NCBI GenBank assembly: GCA_019054805.1
Contig: JAHQIY010000003.1
Location: 7,812,001-7,876,000, forward strand
Direction of reading: 5' to 3'
From: Brachionus manjavacas
Lineage: Eukaryota; Rotifera; Eurotatoria; Ploima; Brachionidae
Length of the DNA: 64,000 nucleotides
Under the pieces are notes generated by a model. The model saw only the letters and a program-made list of their open reading frames with translations, did not search any database and had not been told where the DNA came from. Shown here piece by piece: positions 28,475 to 42,000 of this stretch. Positions within the stretch are counted from its first letter, which is position 1; each line of letters opens with the position of its first letter. A program made the translations under genes and the position numbers.

Positions 28475-29527
28475 TTACAGATCAAAATATCTTCTTAGAT
28501 TTCGTTCATATTTTCGAGTCCGCTCATTTTCTTTGATTGTGTCTTTAAGGGTTTTCGCTTTTCTAAGCATACTTGAATCGCTTTTACTAGACTTAAGCCT
28601 AATGTTGGCCAAAGGACGAGTGTAAATTTTGGTATTTTTTTCAACACCGATTCCTAGTCTATCTAATTTTTGGCGCGTTTTAATCGGCACAGTTCTTCCT
28701 TGTTCTTTAGAACCAAGACCTCGTTCATTCCAGCCCGATTTTAACATTAATTGATAGCCTATATTGTTTCCTCTCAGATGATAATTGGTGAGTATTTTTT
28801 TGTTTCTTTCCAAGTCACAAGCATTTTCATTTATTAAATGAACTATTGAAGTTTTGTGCTCCCTATGACTTATATCTTGTAAATTAAAATTTTTACTGCA
28901 GTTTTCACAAAAAAATTCTCCATCCTCCTCAAATTCAGCTACATTAGTGATTTCTGAATCCGAGTTTTTGTTTTCGAATCTTTCTTTCTTTTTATTGATT
29001 AATTCAATGGCCTCTGTATTTTTTACCTTTTGGGCAAGAGACTCAGCAGTGCTTCCAGATAGGTCTTGGTCAGTTAAAAGCTGATCCAAGACATTTTTGT
29101 CTTCAATATTTTCAACTATATAGGACAGTGTCTGGTTACAAAATGAAACAATTGATATCATAATACAATTCCATTTGAAAGGATCTCGGCAGAATATGTC
29201 ACCACCTTTCGAAATATATGTAGCAACTGTTTCTAGATCATTATTTTGACAAGCTTTCAAAAAATGGCTGGGATCTATTTTTTTGTGGTCAATTTGAGTT
29301 ATCTCTGTAATTTCACCAGAATCCTCTGTTTCAGTGCACTGCTTATCAAGTACTTTGTTTTGTTCTTCTGTCCGAATTAAGTCTTGGTAAAAATCACGGA
29401 TTGATTCGCCAATTGCTGCTTTGCAGTCGTTTTTGTCAGCAGACTTTTGAAAGTCAATAAATTTGTAGTTTAGTCTAAATATGTTGTGATTGTTAGTCGA
29501 ATTTGTTTGATTAGAGTCATTTGCCAT
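28475..29527 (-). CDS. GPANK1: GPANK1-like protein (ankyrin repeats and G-patch)
   Basis: A single-exon gene of 350 residues from MANDSNQ; an in-frame ATG 12 codons upstream (29561-29563) is a less likely start because it falls in a palindrome and adds a hydrophobic stretch. Seen: an ankyrin-like region (FLKACQNNDLETVATYISKG, then CRDPFKWNCIMIS); a zinc-finger-like FFCENCSKNF..HREHKTSIVH; and a G-patch GYQLMLKSGWNERGLG..GRTVPIKT. This order matches GPANK1 (BAT4) of vertebrates. G-patch proteins bind RNA or activate DEAH helicases; the precise role of this one is not known to me. It is divergent from the DENND4 gene with about 560 bp between the starts. Confidence 0.85.
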   Translation of the reverse strand: MANDSNQTNSTNNHNIFRLNYKFIDFQKSADKNDCKAAIGESIRDFYQDLIRTEEQNKVLDKQCTETEDSGEITEITQIDHKKIDPSHFLKACQNNDLETVATYISKGGDIFCRDPFKWNCIMISIVSFCNQTLSYIVENIEDKNVLDQLLTDQDLSGSTAESLAQKVKNTEAIELINKKKERFENKNSDSEITNVAEFEEDGEFFCENCSKNFNLQDISHREHKTSIVHLINENACDLERNKKILTNYHLRGNNIGYQLMLKSGWNERGLGSKEQGRTVPIKTRQKLDRLGIGVEKNTKIYTRPLANIRLKSSKSDSSMLRKAKTLKDTIKENERTRKYERNLRRYFDL

Positions 29528-30087
29528 TTCGTATGATAAGTAAAAAAATATTTTCAAAGTCATATGACTTTGATTTCAATATTTATACTTAAATAAACTC
29601 AGATTTCTATTTCAAAATTAATTAAACTTTAAGACTAGACTCTAAAAAATTGTTCTTTTATTATTAAAGCTATTGCTGTTTGTGCATTTTTAAATTTTAA
29701 GTGAAAATTATGTCTTATGTAAAATTTAGAAGATGTTCAATATTTGTCAACTTTAGGAATTAAATTATTGTTAATATGGATTGAAGAGACAGAGTTAAAA
29801 CTTGACGAATATTTGAACATCGATTGACAATCAGGCAAAATAAATAAATATTTTCTGAAATAAAATTAATAATTCAAATACAAAATAGAAGTTAATTTTA
29901 ATTCAAATTATGTTGGAGAAGATGTTAAAAAATATCAATATATATGAATATTTTAAAAAACAAAGTCGCACAGAAAAATCAAGGAAAAAATCTAAAATAA
30001 TTGTCATTTTTTCTATTGTTAAAAAAAGAAATTGATTAATTTTTATATTTGTAGATTTCAATTTAGTAATGAGCAAGAGATAAAAAA
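29528..30087. promoter_or_regulatory. Divergent promoter region, GPANK1/DENND4
   Basis: A 560-bp gap between divergent genes. It contains a perfect 20-nt palindrome at 29554-29573 (TCAAAGTCAT then ATGACTTTGA), whose centre supplies the alternative upstream GPANK1 ATG. Near the DENND4 start a TATTTGTAG acceptor-like sequence and an upstream ATG followed at once by stop occur. Promoter function is inferred from layout. Confidence 0.4.
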
Positions 30088-33000
30088 ATGAGCAACTCAA
30101 ATTTAAATTCAATGTCTAATGACAATAAAAGAATATTTGATTATTTTATTGTGACTGGTTTGCCTCCGAAATTGACAGCCAAATGTGGTTTAGACTCGGA
30201 CCAAGTGCTCGAGAAAGATCAGCACAGAAAACTGCTATTGAAAAATATAGAAATGGGCCTTTATCATGCCAATAATGAAAAAAAAGACCCGATTGTAGAC
30301 ATTGCAATCATGAAGCGTACCCTGAATGAAGGTATACCGAACGGCTACGAATGTATTTGGAGTACACCGTCAAACTACTCCGCGAATTTATGCTGTGAAA
30401 TTGTTAAAAAAAATGAAATGTATCTTTTAATTAGACGAGGTTATGACAAACCACCGATTGCTGATATCGGAGTTTATTATGAAGGTACCGAAACTGTCAG
30501 AGAAGGCTGTACCATTATCAAGGAAACGATCGGAAATAATAGCGCTAATTTAAACACTAGTAATCTAAATGCAAAGCGAGTTTTTATCACTTATCGGCGC
30601 CTAACTGATCTGGCTTGCAATTGTTTGGCCATGATAGATGTCTGTGTGATAAATAAAAGCCAAGTATTTAAGCTATTCTTTATTTATCTTTTATTACTTT
30701 TTATTCTGATTTATCATTATTCTTAAATCATTATTCTATCTAATTATTAAAATAATTTAGTCAATTAATAGATTAATTATCTAAAGCGGGAATTTAAATT
30801 ATTTTTTAATCTTTTTAAAATTGAAAAGAAAAAATCTAAATGAAAATACTTGTAAATTAATTTAAATTAATAAATTAATTTACTTATTGAAAATGTTTGA
30901 GTATTAATTAAAAAAACATTGAGTTAAAAGCAAAGAAGAATAAATAAAAAATTGCAGCCAGAATGAGAAATCTAAGTTCTTTAGTTTACGAATATTTTTC
31001 TTGGATCAAAAATTTTTTATTTGTTTCTTGATATCCCATCAATACAGCGTATCCATAATAAAGCACTCATTTTTCTGAAAAATGGCTCAATGGAATTATT
31101 TAAAAATTAATAATATTCAATTAGTGATTAGATTTTATTTTATTAATATTTATTTAGAATTAATTGATAACAAAATTGCGTAAATTTAGATAAGCCTTTA
31201 TTAATGACATATGTAGATAGAAGTGACAATTCTTTGAGATATTGATACCTTTTTTTCGAGAAATTTTCTAAACATTCACGCTCTTCAAAATTAATTCCGA
31301 CGAATTTCGGAAGTCTCCTCAACTCCTTTTTTCGGAGATGTAAATTTTTAACAAATTTACATTTTTAAGATTCCATATTATTTTATAAATAACTGCTGCC
31401 TTAAGACACTCTTTTCAAAGGGAGCAAAAAATAGATTTTCTTAAATCTTGATATTTCCTATAAGAAAAATCTGAGTTTAGGGGTTTAGGGGTATTTTTCA
31501 AAGCATTTTCATGGGTTCAAGCATTAAAATTTTGAAAATGAAATTAATTACCAATTTTTAAAAATTTAAAAATTTTATTTTATTAATTTATTTTGGTAAA
31601 AAGTTTTTATTCATCACAAATTTATTTAAAAATATTCACTAGAGTTTTTAAATAGGCACTGTGAATTTTTTCTCTTCTTTATTTGAAATTTAAATTGTCT
31701 CATATAATATTATTATATGAGACAATCATAGTTAATTAAAATGTTAAAATGATTTTTTTCTAAATTAAAACAAACTTGGTTTATAAAAATGCTTCCAAGT
31801 TTAAGTCACTTTTCGAAATATTACCGAATTCGTTTTTCTCTTTTTTACTTCTTCTAAGATAAAAAATTTCACGAACTAAAATAATTTTAAAAAAAAATTT
31901 AAGGGAGAAAAAGCGCCTCATACATTCAATGAAATTCCAAAAAATTTAAATGTTGGTTTTTTCGGTCCATCGATAGCATTATGTTACAAAAAGTCTTGGA
32001 TACCAGCTCCTCAAATCAAATATAGTCCAAGCATTCTGTATAGGTATCCTCAAACTGACCATTCAGATCTGCCATTTCCAAGTGAAATGGCATATTTTGG
32101 TTTACCAATGGGAGCGACGATTGAATCATGGCCTAAAACAAATAATCAATCACCAAAAAATGTATCCCTCAGTGATTTAAAGCCAGTATTTAGTACTTTT
32201 GTTTTAAATGTAAATTCAGAGGATGGATCTATAGTCGAAAAAGTCTATGGATCAGTAATCACATTCTATGAAGATTTCGACCAAAATTGCCTAAACGAAG
32301 ACCAATGCGAAATGCTCAAATCCAGCAACAACGATCCAAGCCGAACTTTGCATTCAAACAAATCCTTAGTCATTTTATCAAGACATCCAATTTTCGAAAC
32401 ATACAAGTCTTTTCTATTTTTTTTATTCAACAAATACACGAAAAAAATTAATATAAAATCGAGTGAAGATTTAATCGTACCTATTGAGAGATATTTATCG
32501 TACCTTATATTTGAGGTACCATTTCCAACATCAAAAAAACCGAGAGTCCTAGTACATCTAACTCAATGTGACACAGATAATTTAACAGTGAATTTACCAT
32601 CAGAAATAGTATTGCCACAATCGTAAGGATCTTAATAAAACCTTGAACAAAATTATTTATTTCTTTAAATGACTAGTGGAGCTTCTTTTGCAGACTTACT
32701 CTACAACCTAAAAGTAGAAAATTCAATTAATGTGTTTTTATTTGCTATTCTGCAAAGAAATTTGATGATTCACTCGCTTAGGAGATGTGTACTTACAAGT
32801 GTAGTTGAAGCCATATCAAGTGTAAGAAAAATTTATTACAATTTAATCAATTAAATCAAGATCAAATTTAAATTTTTTTAAAATAACCGTAGATATAATT
32901 TTTTAACGCCGCGCTAGAGCCCCAATATCTATAAAAACAAGATGTCGCTATTTAGTTGACTTCAAGGATCATAAAATTTCATCTTTACTATTTTAAGGCT

Positions 33001-36000
33001 TGAAAATTTAATTTTTTTAGGCACCAAAACAAGTTCATGAGCTTTTAACTTGGCGTTAAATAACAAATAATTACGGTAAAGTGCGATGTATGTAAAAGTT
33101 TTCCCTTTAACTACAATTCGTGAAGTTCGGTCTTCTTAAGTGGTGCGAACTTCTTCTAACTCCTGCCGCAGAACCATCAGTAGATGGTTTTCAAAAATCA
33201 TTCTTTAAATTTTTATGTTGCCAATTTATGGTATTAACCCGTAGTAGAATTTGTAAAATTGGATTGATTCTTCGAGGGAAGTCATATTCAATTCTTGCAA
33301 CCGTTCTTCATTTTTCAAGTTTCTAACACTGGGCACTAGTTTTGCCGTTCGTCTCTGTACCTTTTTTAAGTGCTTTAATTTCTTTTTTACGGTAGGGTGA
33401 CCAAACTGGTACAGAATATTCAAGATGGAGACCAATAAAGGCTCTGAATAAGGTTTTGAAAGTATTTGGTGTCCAATATATAAAAGTTATTTTTAGTTGC
33501 CAAATAATTTGGCTTGACTCCGCTACTGCATGACTAATAAGTGTATCAAATTTTAGAATTGGAGTTACATTTTCAGAACAAGTGATAAATTTAAAAGTAT
33601 GCCTGTTTTGACCGTCGTTGTGGTTCATAGTTAATGGGCGATTATCGGCTGTGGTTCGCTTTGATTTCCATTACCATTCAGGATGAAAACGCGAAGATGC
33701 AGCCCAGTTTGATATAGCATCTAGGTCTTCTTGAACTGAAAACATTATGGTCTTTGATAATACAAGAAATTAGTAGATAAGTAGCTAAGACACTTACTTG
33801 AGGAACTCTACTTGTGACATTTTTCCAAGATGAGAGACTATCATCAATCATAACTTCCTGTCTTTAATATTGTAAGAAATTTTTAACCCAAACTATGATC
33901 ACTAAATTCATTTGTTTCGAGCTTGGCGTAAATTGCATTAACTTTTATTACAAACAAAAAAATGACAGATTATTTAAAATTTTTATATTTAATTACCAAA
34001 AATAGGATACGTACAAATATTCTTTTAACAAATAAATTTAGTAAAAAAGATTTCATTCTCTAATATATCATTTCTTAGCTTGTCTTTTCTTCAAGAATTT
34101 GACTAAATTAGAATTGAATTTTGATTTAGCATAGTAAGTACTCAAAGAAAGCTTTTTATTTGAGATTTGAAAAGATATTTTCTAAATTTTTCATTGTAAA
34201 AAATCTTAAATAACTAATTTTAATAATATCTGTTATTTTACGCTTTTAATTTATCAATTTTTTAAACTTAAGTCTTAATCAATTGAAATTAATTTTAGGG
34301 GTCCACAAAAGTACAAAACTAATCATATTTTGAAAAAATTCATAATATTTATAATATTTAAAATATTTAAAATATTTTGAAAAAAGGACATTAAACGGAT
34401 TTTCCAAATCATTCTCAAGACAAGGATTTTTTCATTAATTTCTATTGAAATATAAAAAAGATTCTTCAAAAGGTAATAATAGATTAATATCTAATTGAAA
34501 ATTCAATGATTAGAACATCAAATTTAATAATTAAAATAATAATATAACAATAATTTAGCTATAGCGTTAGGATTGAACCAGTTTACAATGTTAAGACCAT
34601 TTTCTATTTTGAAAAACTGTACTGCATTCCCTCACAATCCTCTCTCTTCTAAAGTCGTATATTCAGCAAACGCCTTATTTTTCTATTCATGTTCGATTTA
34701 GTTATGAGTATAGTTTCACATTTCGATAAATTGAAGAACATTTGCTACTTTTTGGACCGCTCAACTACTTAATCTATGCCTGCATGCAATTGAAGCTTTT
34801 AGTAATGACTGCAATTACCTTACAGTCATTTGCAAATAGTCACGAAAAGTGACTCAATACTTCAAGTATATCGATTTTGAATATGACGAAAAATAAGGGG
34901 CCAGCAATGAACCTTGAAGGACTCCGCTTTTCACTTCCTGCCAAGGTGACGCTTTGTCTACTATTACTACACATTCAAAGCGAGAATTTGACCATTAAAG
35001 CCATATGTTTCGAACTTTGCCAGAATAGCTGACTGCAGAAGTCCGGAGATAATAGGTCATCGCATTCCCTTGACTTAGTGTCTCAATTGTAATGTCTAAA
35101 GCTCCAAGTAGATTTGTTTCGCATGGCTTTTTTGGAGATAGTGATTCATCGTTGCTTTTTTATTGATTCTTTCTAGAATTTTTTACGGTACTGATGCAAG
35201 AGAGATCGGTCGATCGTTTTTTGGATCGGCTTTTGAACCATTTTTGTCTATAGGGATATGATTGCCTGATTTTCCATGAGATGGGAGTTTATCATGTTTC
35301 ATTGATTGCTTGACAATAGACAAAAGAGCGAGCGCAAAATTTAAATTGCAAAAAAAAATCTATCAGCATTAAAAAGAATTTGAGAAAAAGAAGTGTAAAA
35401 TATCGCCTCTTGAGAGCTTTATTAATTATCTCCTTAATTACTATTCTAAAATAAAACTTCATTTTTTAATATGGAATATTTAAATTATATTTTTAGATTA
35501 TTTTTCCATTTGTATGGAGGTATTCTTACTTGCCAATGTGTCCACTAAGTCTTTGTCAATTGATCGAAGCCCCTGGATCATTCATAATCGGTAGGATGTG
35601 ATTAATTTTTATATTTTAAATTAAATTTAAATTATTAAGGAATGGATACGAGATTTTTTGATTATTTTGATCTTCCAGATAATGTTATATGTGTTGATTT
35701 GGATACTAACACAATTTCATGGTATATCTTATTATTTTTTTTTAAGTTTTGGAGGCTAATCAATCTTTTGACCCACACTGGTCATACTATTTACATTAGA
35801 ATATGGAGATTTTTTTACCGAGAAGGACCTCTTTTTGATAAATGCTTAGAAAATATTCCTTTTTACTTTTATTAGAATTAATATTTTTATTTTATAAAGG
35901 AATTATTGATTACTTATCATTTTTAAGTATTTTTTAAGTCAGATTTTATTTTAGAAAGAGAATAAATTAATTCAATTCGATCACTTGTCATTCCATTTTT

Positions 36001-39000
36001 TAAAAATAATTTTTACGTTTCTTCATATATACGATTTCCGCAAGTTAAGTTTTTAGATTTGAGCAATTTTCATTACCCTTATTACCATTACAATTTCTCA
36101 TTTGAATTTTTTTTGACTATCATCACTTTTAAACTTTTTACTTGTATTAAGAATACATGGGTCAGATTTTTTCGCTTATTATTTGACTCTGGTTCAAAAT
36201 CACTTTCTCAATTGTAATTATTCGTAAAATCCTCGTCTGATTCTTCTGACTCATTAGATCTGTAATCTTATTTTTTATTTAAAAATATTTTAAAATTTGA
36301 ATCATTTTTTAAATAAAGGAAATAAAAAATTAATTTTTTTTTAAGGCTTGAGAGAAAAAAACACTTTCGCTTATCTAGTGTTAAAATTTTTTTTTTTTTA
36401 ATCGGTTAATTTTATGATCAAAAAATACCGTCTTAATAACTAGATCTGCAAATTAATTTTTGATTATAAATTTTCCCTCAAAGACTTTTAAAATGGTTTT
36501 TAAATAATTCTTTAGAAGGGTTAAATTCTCCTGTATTTTAATGCTGTAAAAACATGGGTTTAATTTAAATTTGAATTATATAAATGCTTTAATTTATTTA
36601 ATTCAATATTAAATTGAAGATTTTTTTTTAAAAGATAAATCCCAAAATTTCTAATTTTTTAAACTTTTCTGACCAAACTATTATTTCAGTCAAAATTTTT
36701 AATGTTTATATAATTAACTCATATTTGAATTTTATTCTATTAGTTTTTTTATTCAATTTTTACCTTAAAAAAATTATTTTAAAGGACTGAAGATCGACAT
36801 AGAATAAATACAAATATTCTTCCAAGGAATATAAAAAATAGTTTGAGAGACAGATTGGAGAAAATTTTGGAAGGAATAACTCAGCTTTACATTGAAAAAA
36901 ATTCAATTCAAGAGCCTACAAAGAATCAGGAAGCAGATTTTAAAAAACGATTACGCAACTTTGAATTGTCAATTAGAGAAGCATTTCTAAAAGCTATGGC
37001 TTGTTTTCTTTGTGATTACAAAAGTTTTCTTCGAACTGCAACTCGCCGTCCAGATCTCAAGGCAAAAGACCGTAATATAATCAAATATTTTGATACAGAA
37101 AAATTTTTGGAAAGCAAACAATCGTCCGAGAAGCCATTTTACCAAGAATTGATACGAACCCAGTTGTTTTATGACTGCATTATGAATTTATCATTTACAT
37201 CCGAGTTGGACCCAGCTTTGGCTCAGTCATTTATGGTCTTTTCTGACATTTGCTCCAAAATGAACCGAAATTCTCATAGAGACGATGAAATCAAGCTCAT
37301 ATCACTAAACAATTCAAACGATTCTCAGACTATTGTAATGAGTCCGCCGAAGTTAGATGCGGAATTTTTGAATCACCTCAATCCCATCTTATCCAACATG
37401 GATCCTAAGGATTTAATTATTAATGGCAGTGCGTTTATTTATGATGATAAAGAAAATTCGTTTCCAAAGCTTAAAATTGAAATTTTTTCAAATTACAATT
37501 CAAATACAAATTCGTCTTTGGATTTGGACGCCAGCATTGGAAGCAAAAACGATCACTTTCTAATTGAAGATTTGAGAAAAAATTCCCTCAAGCTATCAGA
37601 TTCAAATCGAATCGAAACACAATCAAATTCATCAAGCATTAATCAAAATTTATCCAGAAAATCGAACAAAATGCTCAATACCCCGATGGGCATAAGGACT
37701 GAGGCCGAAAAAATTCAAGCTCTTGAAAGTATGGAATCAAAAAGCTTTAAATCAACTAACAGTATTAAACAAGCTCAAAAAAAATACAACATATTAGCTA
37801 AATTTCATGCATATTGTTTTCTAAGCAATGCCTATGCCCTTTGGTTTATCTACTTGCCAGAGTATATCAAAGAGTGCGACGATCTAAAAAAAAATGCCCT
37901 TGACTATGCATATATGGTTCTTACTCAAATGCAGAAGCATAATCTAAATCATCCTGATGAGGTATGTATCTTTTTAGATAAATAAAAAGTTAAAAATTCT
38001 ATTTTTTTGCTGAAAATTCTTAACACTTTTTTCTTAGAAAGGTGATTTTAGAAAAATATTGGAACAGGTGACTTAGGTAGCAGAAATTTTTCTATTCTTT
38101 ACAACTTTTAGCAAAGCCTAGAAAACCAGTCCAATTCAATTGTAACCCTTTCAGTCACAGAAAATTTTAGTCAATATTGGGATTTTCTTACTAGCTTTGC
38201 TAACTAATAGCGATTTTAATAATATCAATATCATTAAATTAAGAGTCCAACAAGTCTTGTGAAATTAGATTACAAAAACTTAAGAGCAATTATTTAAAAA
38301 AAAATATCTTATTAGTCATTAAAGCATTCCGCTTGATAATTAATACAGCTATCATTTTTTTTCAAGAGACAGATCCTTATTGATTTCAGCATCCTTGTGA
38401 CCTGTCATTTAGCTCTGTAATGCTTGAATGAATGTGAAGTATCGCTTTATAATTTGTATTTTTAATTCTTTTTTTTTAAATTAGCTTTTGTTTTCATAAT
38501 TGTTCTTTTACTTTTTTTGGGCTTTGAAATATGACCAAGATACCACAAAATTTGAATAAAATACCCCAATAATAAAGATTAAACATGAAAATTAATTAAT
38601 ACTAAATTAAAAAGAAATCAACTATTTTTGACTTATTCACACTTTTTATTTACAAATTAATATTAATTTAAATCAAAGTGCTCAAATTTTTTATCCATTT
38701 AATTGATGTAAAAATTATAAGTTGAAAATAAAATTAAAATTGTAACAATCTAAGTCTTCTTAACTTTCATTATTCTTTAGCTTATTTACTTTATTTTGAT
38801 TTTTTTATCTCATTTTATTAAATTTTATTTTATTTTTTTTTATTTATTCTGAAGGAGTCCTAGCTCGGTGCAGAAACAAATAAATAAATTGTATGTAATG
38901 TAGTAATTGCTACCTCATCATTTTCTCTTAAATTTAACCTATCAATACTTGAACATCTAAAACCTTTTATTTCTTTTTTCAATTTATCTATTTTAATTTT

Positions 39001-42000
39001 ATAATTTAATTTATTTAATTTTTAATCTTAAAGAACATTAGCCCGTGACAGATATTAAAATTTGATAAAAAAAATAAAAATTAATAATAATTTTTTAAAA
39101 TGTCTAGTTTTTTTTAAATGTATTTTTAAATCCTATTTTATAAAATTTAGGTACTTTGTCTTGAATTAGTCTTCATTTTTTAATAAAAAATTAGAGTACA
39201 TATTGAATTTTTATTTAATTTTGTATAAAATAATTTTTTTTATGGTTAATCTTAATAATTGAGGTATTTTAAACAAATTTTGCGGTATTCTAAAAAAAAT
39301 TATCTAAAGGACGAATAAAATCGATAGAAAGAATATTGATTTAAAAATATCTAGTTATTTCCAAATAAGTACCAAGTATTCCGCAATTGACAAAAAAAAG
39401 GATTATTTTTCGTTTTATTTTTACAAGCTTGTATGTAAGATATTCCAATCTTACATAAAATTTCTAGGAATAATTCCTAACCCTAAAATTTCTAGGAATA
39501 ATGTAATAAGATAAATCCGGAAGAAGTTCATTAAGAAAATTTCTTAGAATCATAGGACTAAAATGACAAAATTTTAGGAAATTGCATTTAAAGAATATTT
39601 TTTATTAAATATAAGTTCGTTAAAGATGATTTTTAACGATGATTTTGATGATGAACTTTAATTTTTTGCATTTGGCAAGTTTTTTTTTCTATTTAACTTT
39701 TTTGAAATTTTGAAATTACATTGTTTCATTTAAACTCAACACTTAAGCATGTCAAAATTTGAAATAAAATTACGCAATTATTTTTAGAAATGTAAAATAG
39801 AAAAAAAAACTTGCCATTTCTTTTTATATTTTTTTCGAATAAATAAATCAGAAAACATATTTAAGAAAAATCTAGTTAATTACAAACAGATGTCTCGACT
39901 CAATTTTGTAGGAGTTAGAGTAAGATTTCAGTAGCTCTTTTTGTCGTGTGATTACTATGGACATGGTTTAGGGTACCGACTATTCGGATATTTGGGTGTA
40001 GGTGGGGGCTGAATTATTCGTATTTTTGAGTATAATGGTTATAATTATTTAACCGTCTCAAAAAATTTGGGAAGCCTTACCATACCCAAACCTAAATACC
40101 CAAGGTTTATGAGATTTTTTGAAATATTTTACCCAATAAACCCAAAAATGCAAATAATTCAACCTAAATCTACACCTTAATATCCGAAAAGTCGGTTTCC
40201 TAAACCATGCCCATAATAATTACACGACAAAAAGAGCTACTCAAATCTTACCCAAACTCCAAAAAAATTGGGTAGAAATGTCTGATTATGGAGAAATTTA
40301 AACAAGAAATTAAAAAAGCAAAATAGGTGTCATTTGAAGCGAAAAATTGTCGCTTATTCAAATAAAGGCTGATAATATTTTAGAGCTCTTCAGGAATTCT
40401 TATCAATTCTACGCACAGGTAAAAATTCTTAAAATTTATGCGATAATTTTTGTTCCAATTTTCCATAACTTGGAAAAAACACTACGTATTATCTAAAAAT
40501 TTGAATGAAATTTCACCGTACCTTGAAAACAAATTAAAATTTTAAAAATTTTAAAAATTCAAAAACTTGAGTAGATTTTGCAGCCCTAATTACTAAATGC
40601 TTCTAATTTTACATTATTTAAAAATAATTTTATTTATTAGATATGCTATCGTATAATGATGCAATTGTGTTTTTTGTACAAATTTCCTCTACTTGCAGTC
40701 AGAACATTTTTGCACATCAGAAAATACAATATAGACATATCTCCTATTACATATTCATTTTATAACAAAGCCCTGATTGAAACAGATAATTGGCCCACGT
40801 TTGATCAGGACAAATGGGGAAAAATTCGCCTCATTTGGCTTGTGGTCAGCAAATTCCGCCAAAATCTCAGAATAAAGTATGAACGTGAACAAAAAAGCCA
40901 TGTAAAAATGCGACCAAAACACCACAAAAGAAAAGCAAAAAAATCATCAAAACCTACTAAAACGCAAATTATTTCAAAAAATGACCCCAACACACCAGTT
41001 CAGAACTCTGAGATAAAATGCAAACTAAGCTTGAAAAATTTAGACAATGGTCCTTATAAACTAAGTGCCAGCAGCAAAAAATCGTCACATTTATTGTATC
41101 TAAATTCAACTGGCTTGATTTTTAGTTATCAACAACCAAAAGAAAGCAAGAAAATAATTCGAAAATACTTGAGTATTTCGAATGATTTGGACAAGTTAAA
41201 TGTTAGTGTTAAATTTATAAATAGTTTAAGAAAAAAATTCGGCCATAATCAAATGACAGATCCATTAGGTGCTCTATCAAAAGATCCTAGTGAAGAAAAA
41301 GAGTGCGAGGCGAAAATTGAGAATGAAGATGTTAAAAAGCGACTTTTTGACTACAAACCATTTGAGAATAAAAGTGATTTAATCTATGACAAAAAAACCA
41401 ATTCAAGCACTGATCAAAACATAAGCTACGACAGTGATCTGTATAGTGATGACTTGTATGATGACTCAGAAGAACAAGATTTTGAAGAGGATGAATCTAT
41501 CGATTTCGAAGGGGGCAGTGATGTAGAAGTTGACAGTGCTCATTTTAATTTGAACAGTGGCGTAGGATCAGATAAATTGTCTCAGCCGAAAATTTCCCAA
41601 GACTCAGAAAGTGGTTCGCAAACTCCTGAGACAAAAAGAAACACCAGTTTTCTAAACACTGGCTTTTTTTCTGGTTTAAAGAAAAAATTGGAGAATTCAA
41701 TAGAACTGACTGGTTCTAGGTTAAAAACAGCTCAAAAATTTGTTACAGATAAATCAATGGAATTTAAAGACGCCCTGATTTCTTCATCGAATCAGAACGA
41801 AATAGCCTCTAAAGTGCGATCATTTAGCGCCTACAATTTTAAAACGAAACAATATATAACTGATTTTGTAAAAAGTACCAGCAGTTTTTCCATAAAGCAA
41901 AATTCTGGAAATGATTATCTAACTGTTAATGGAGATCCAAATGATGGAACTGATGGTTTAAAAAGAATGCACGATTTTTTTAATCTAGATCCATTACTAA

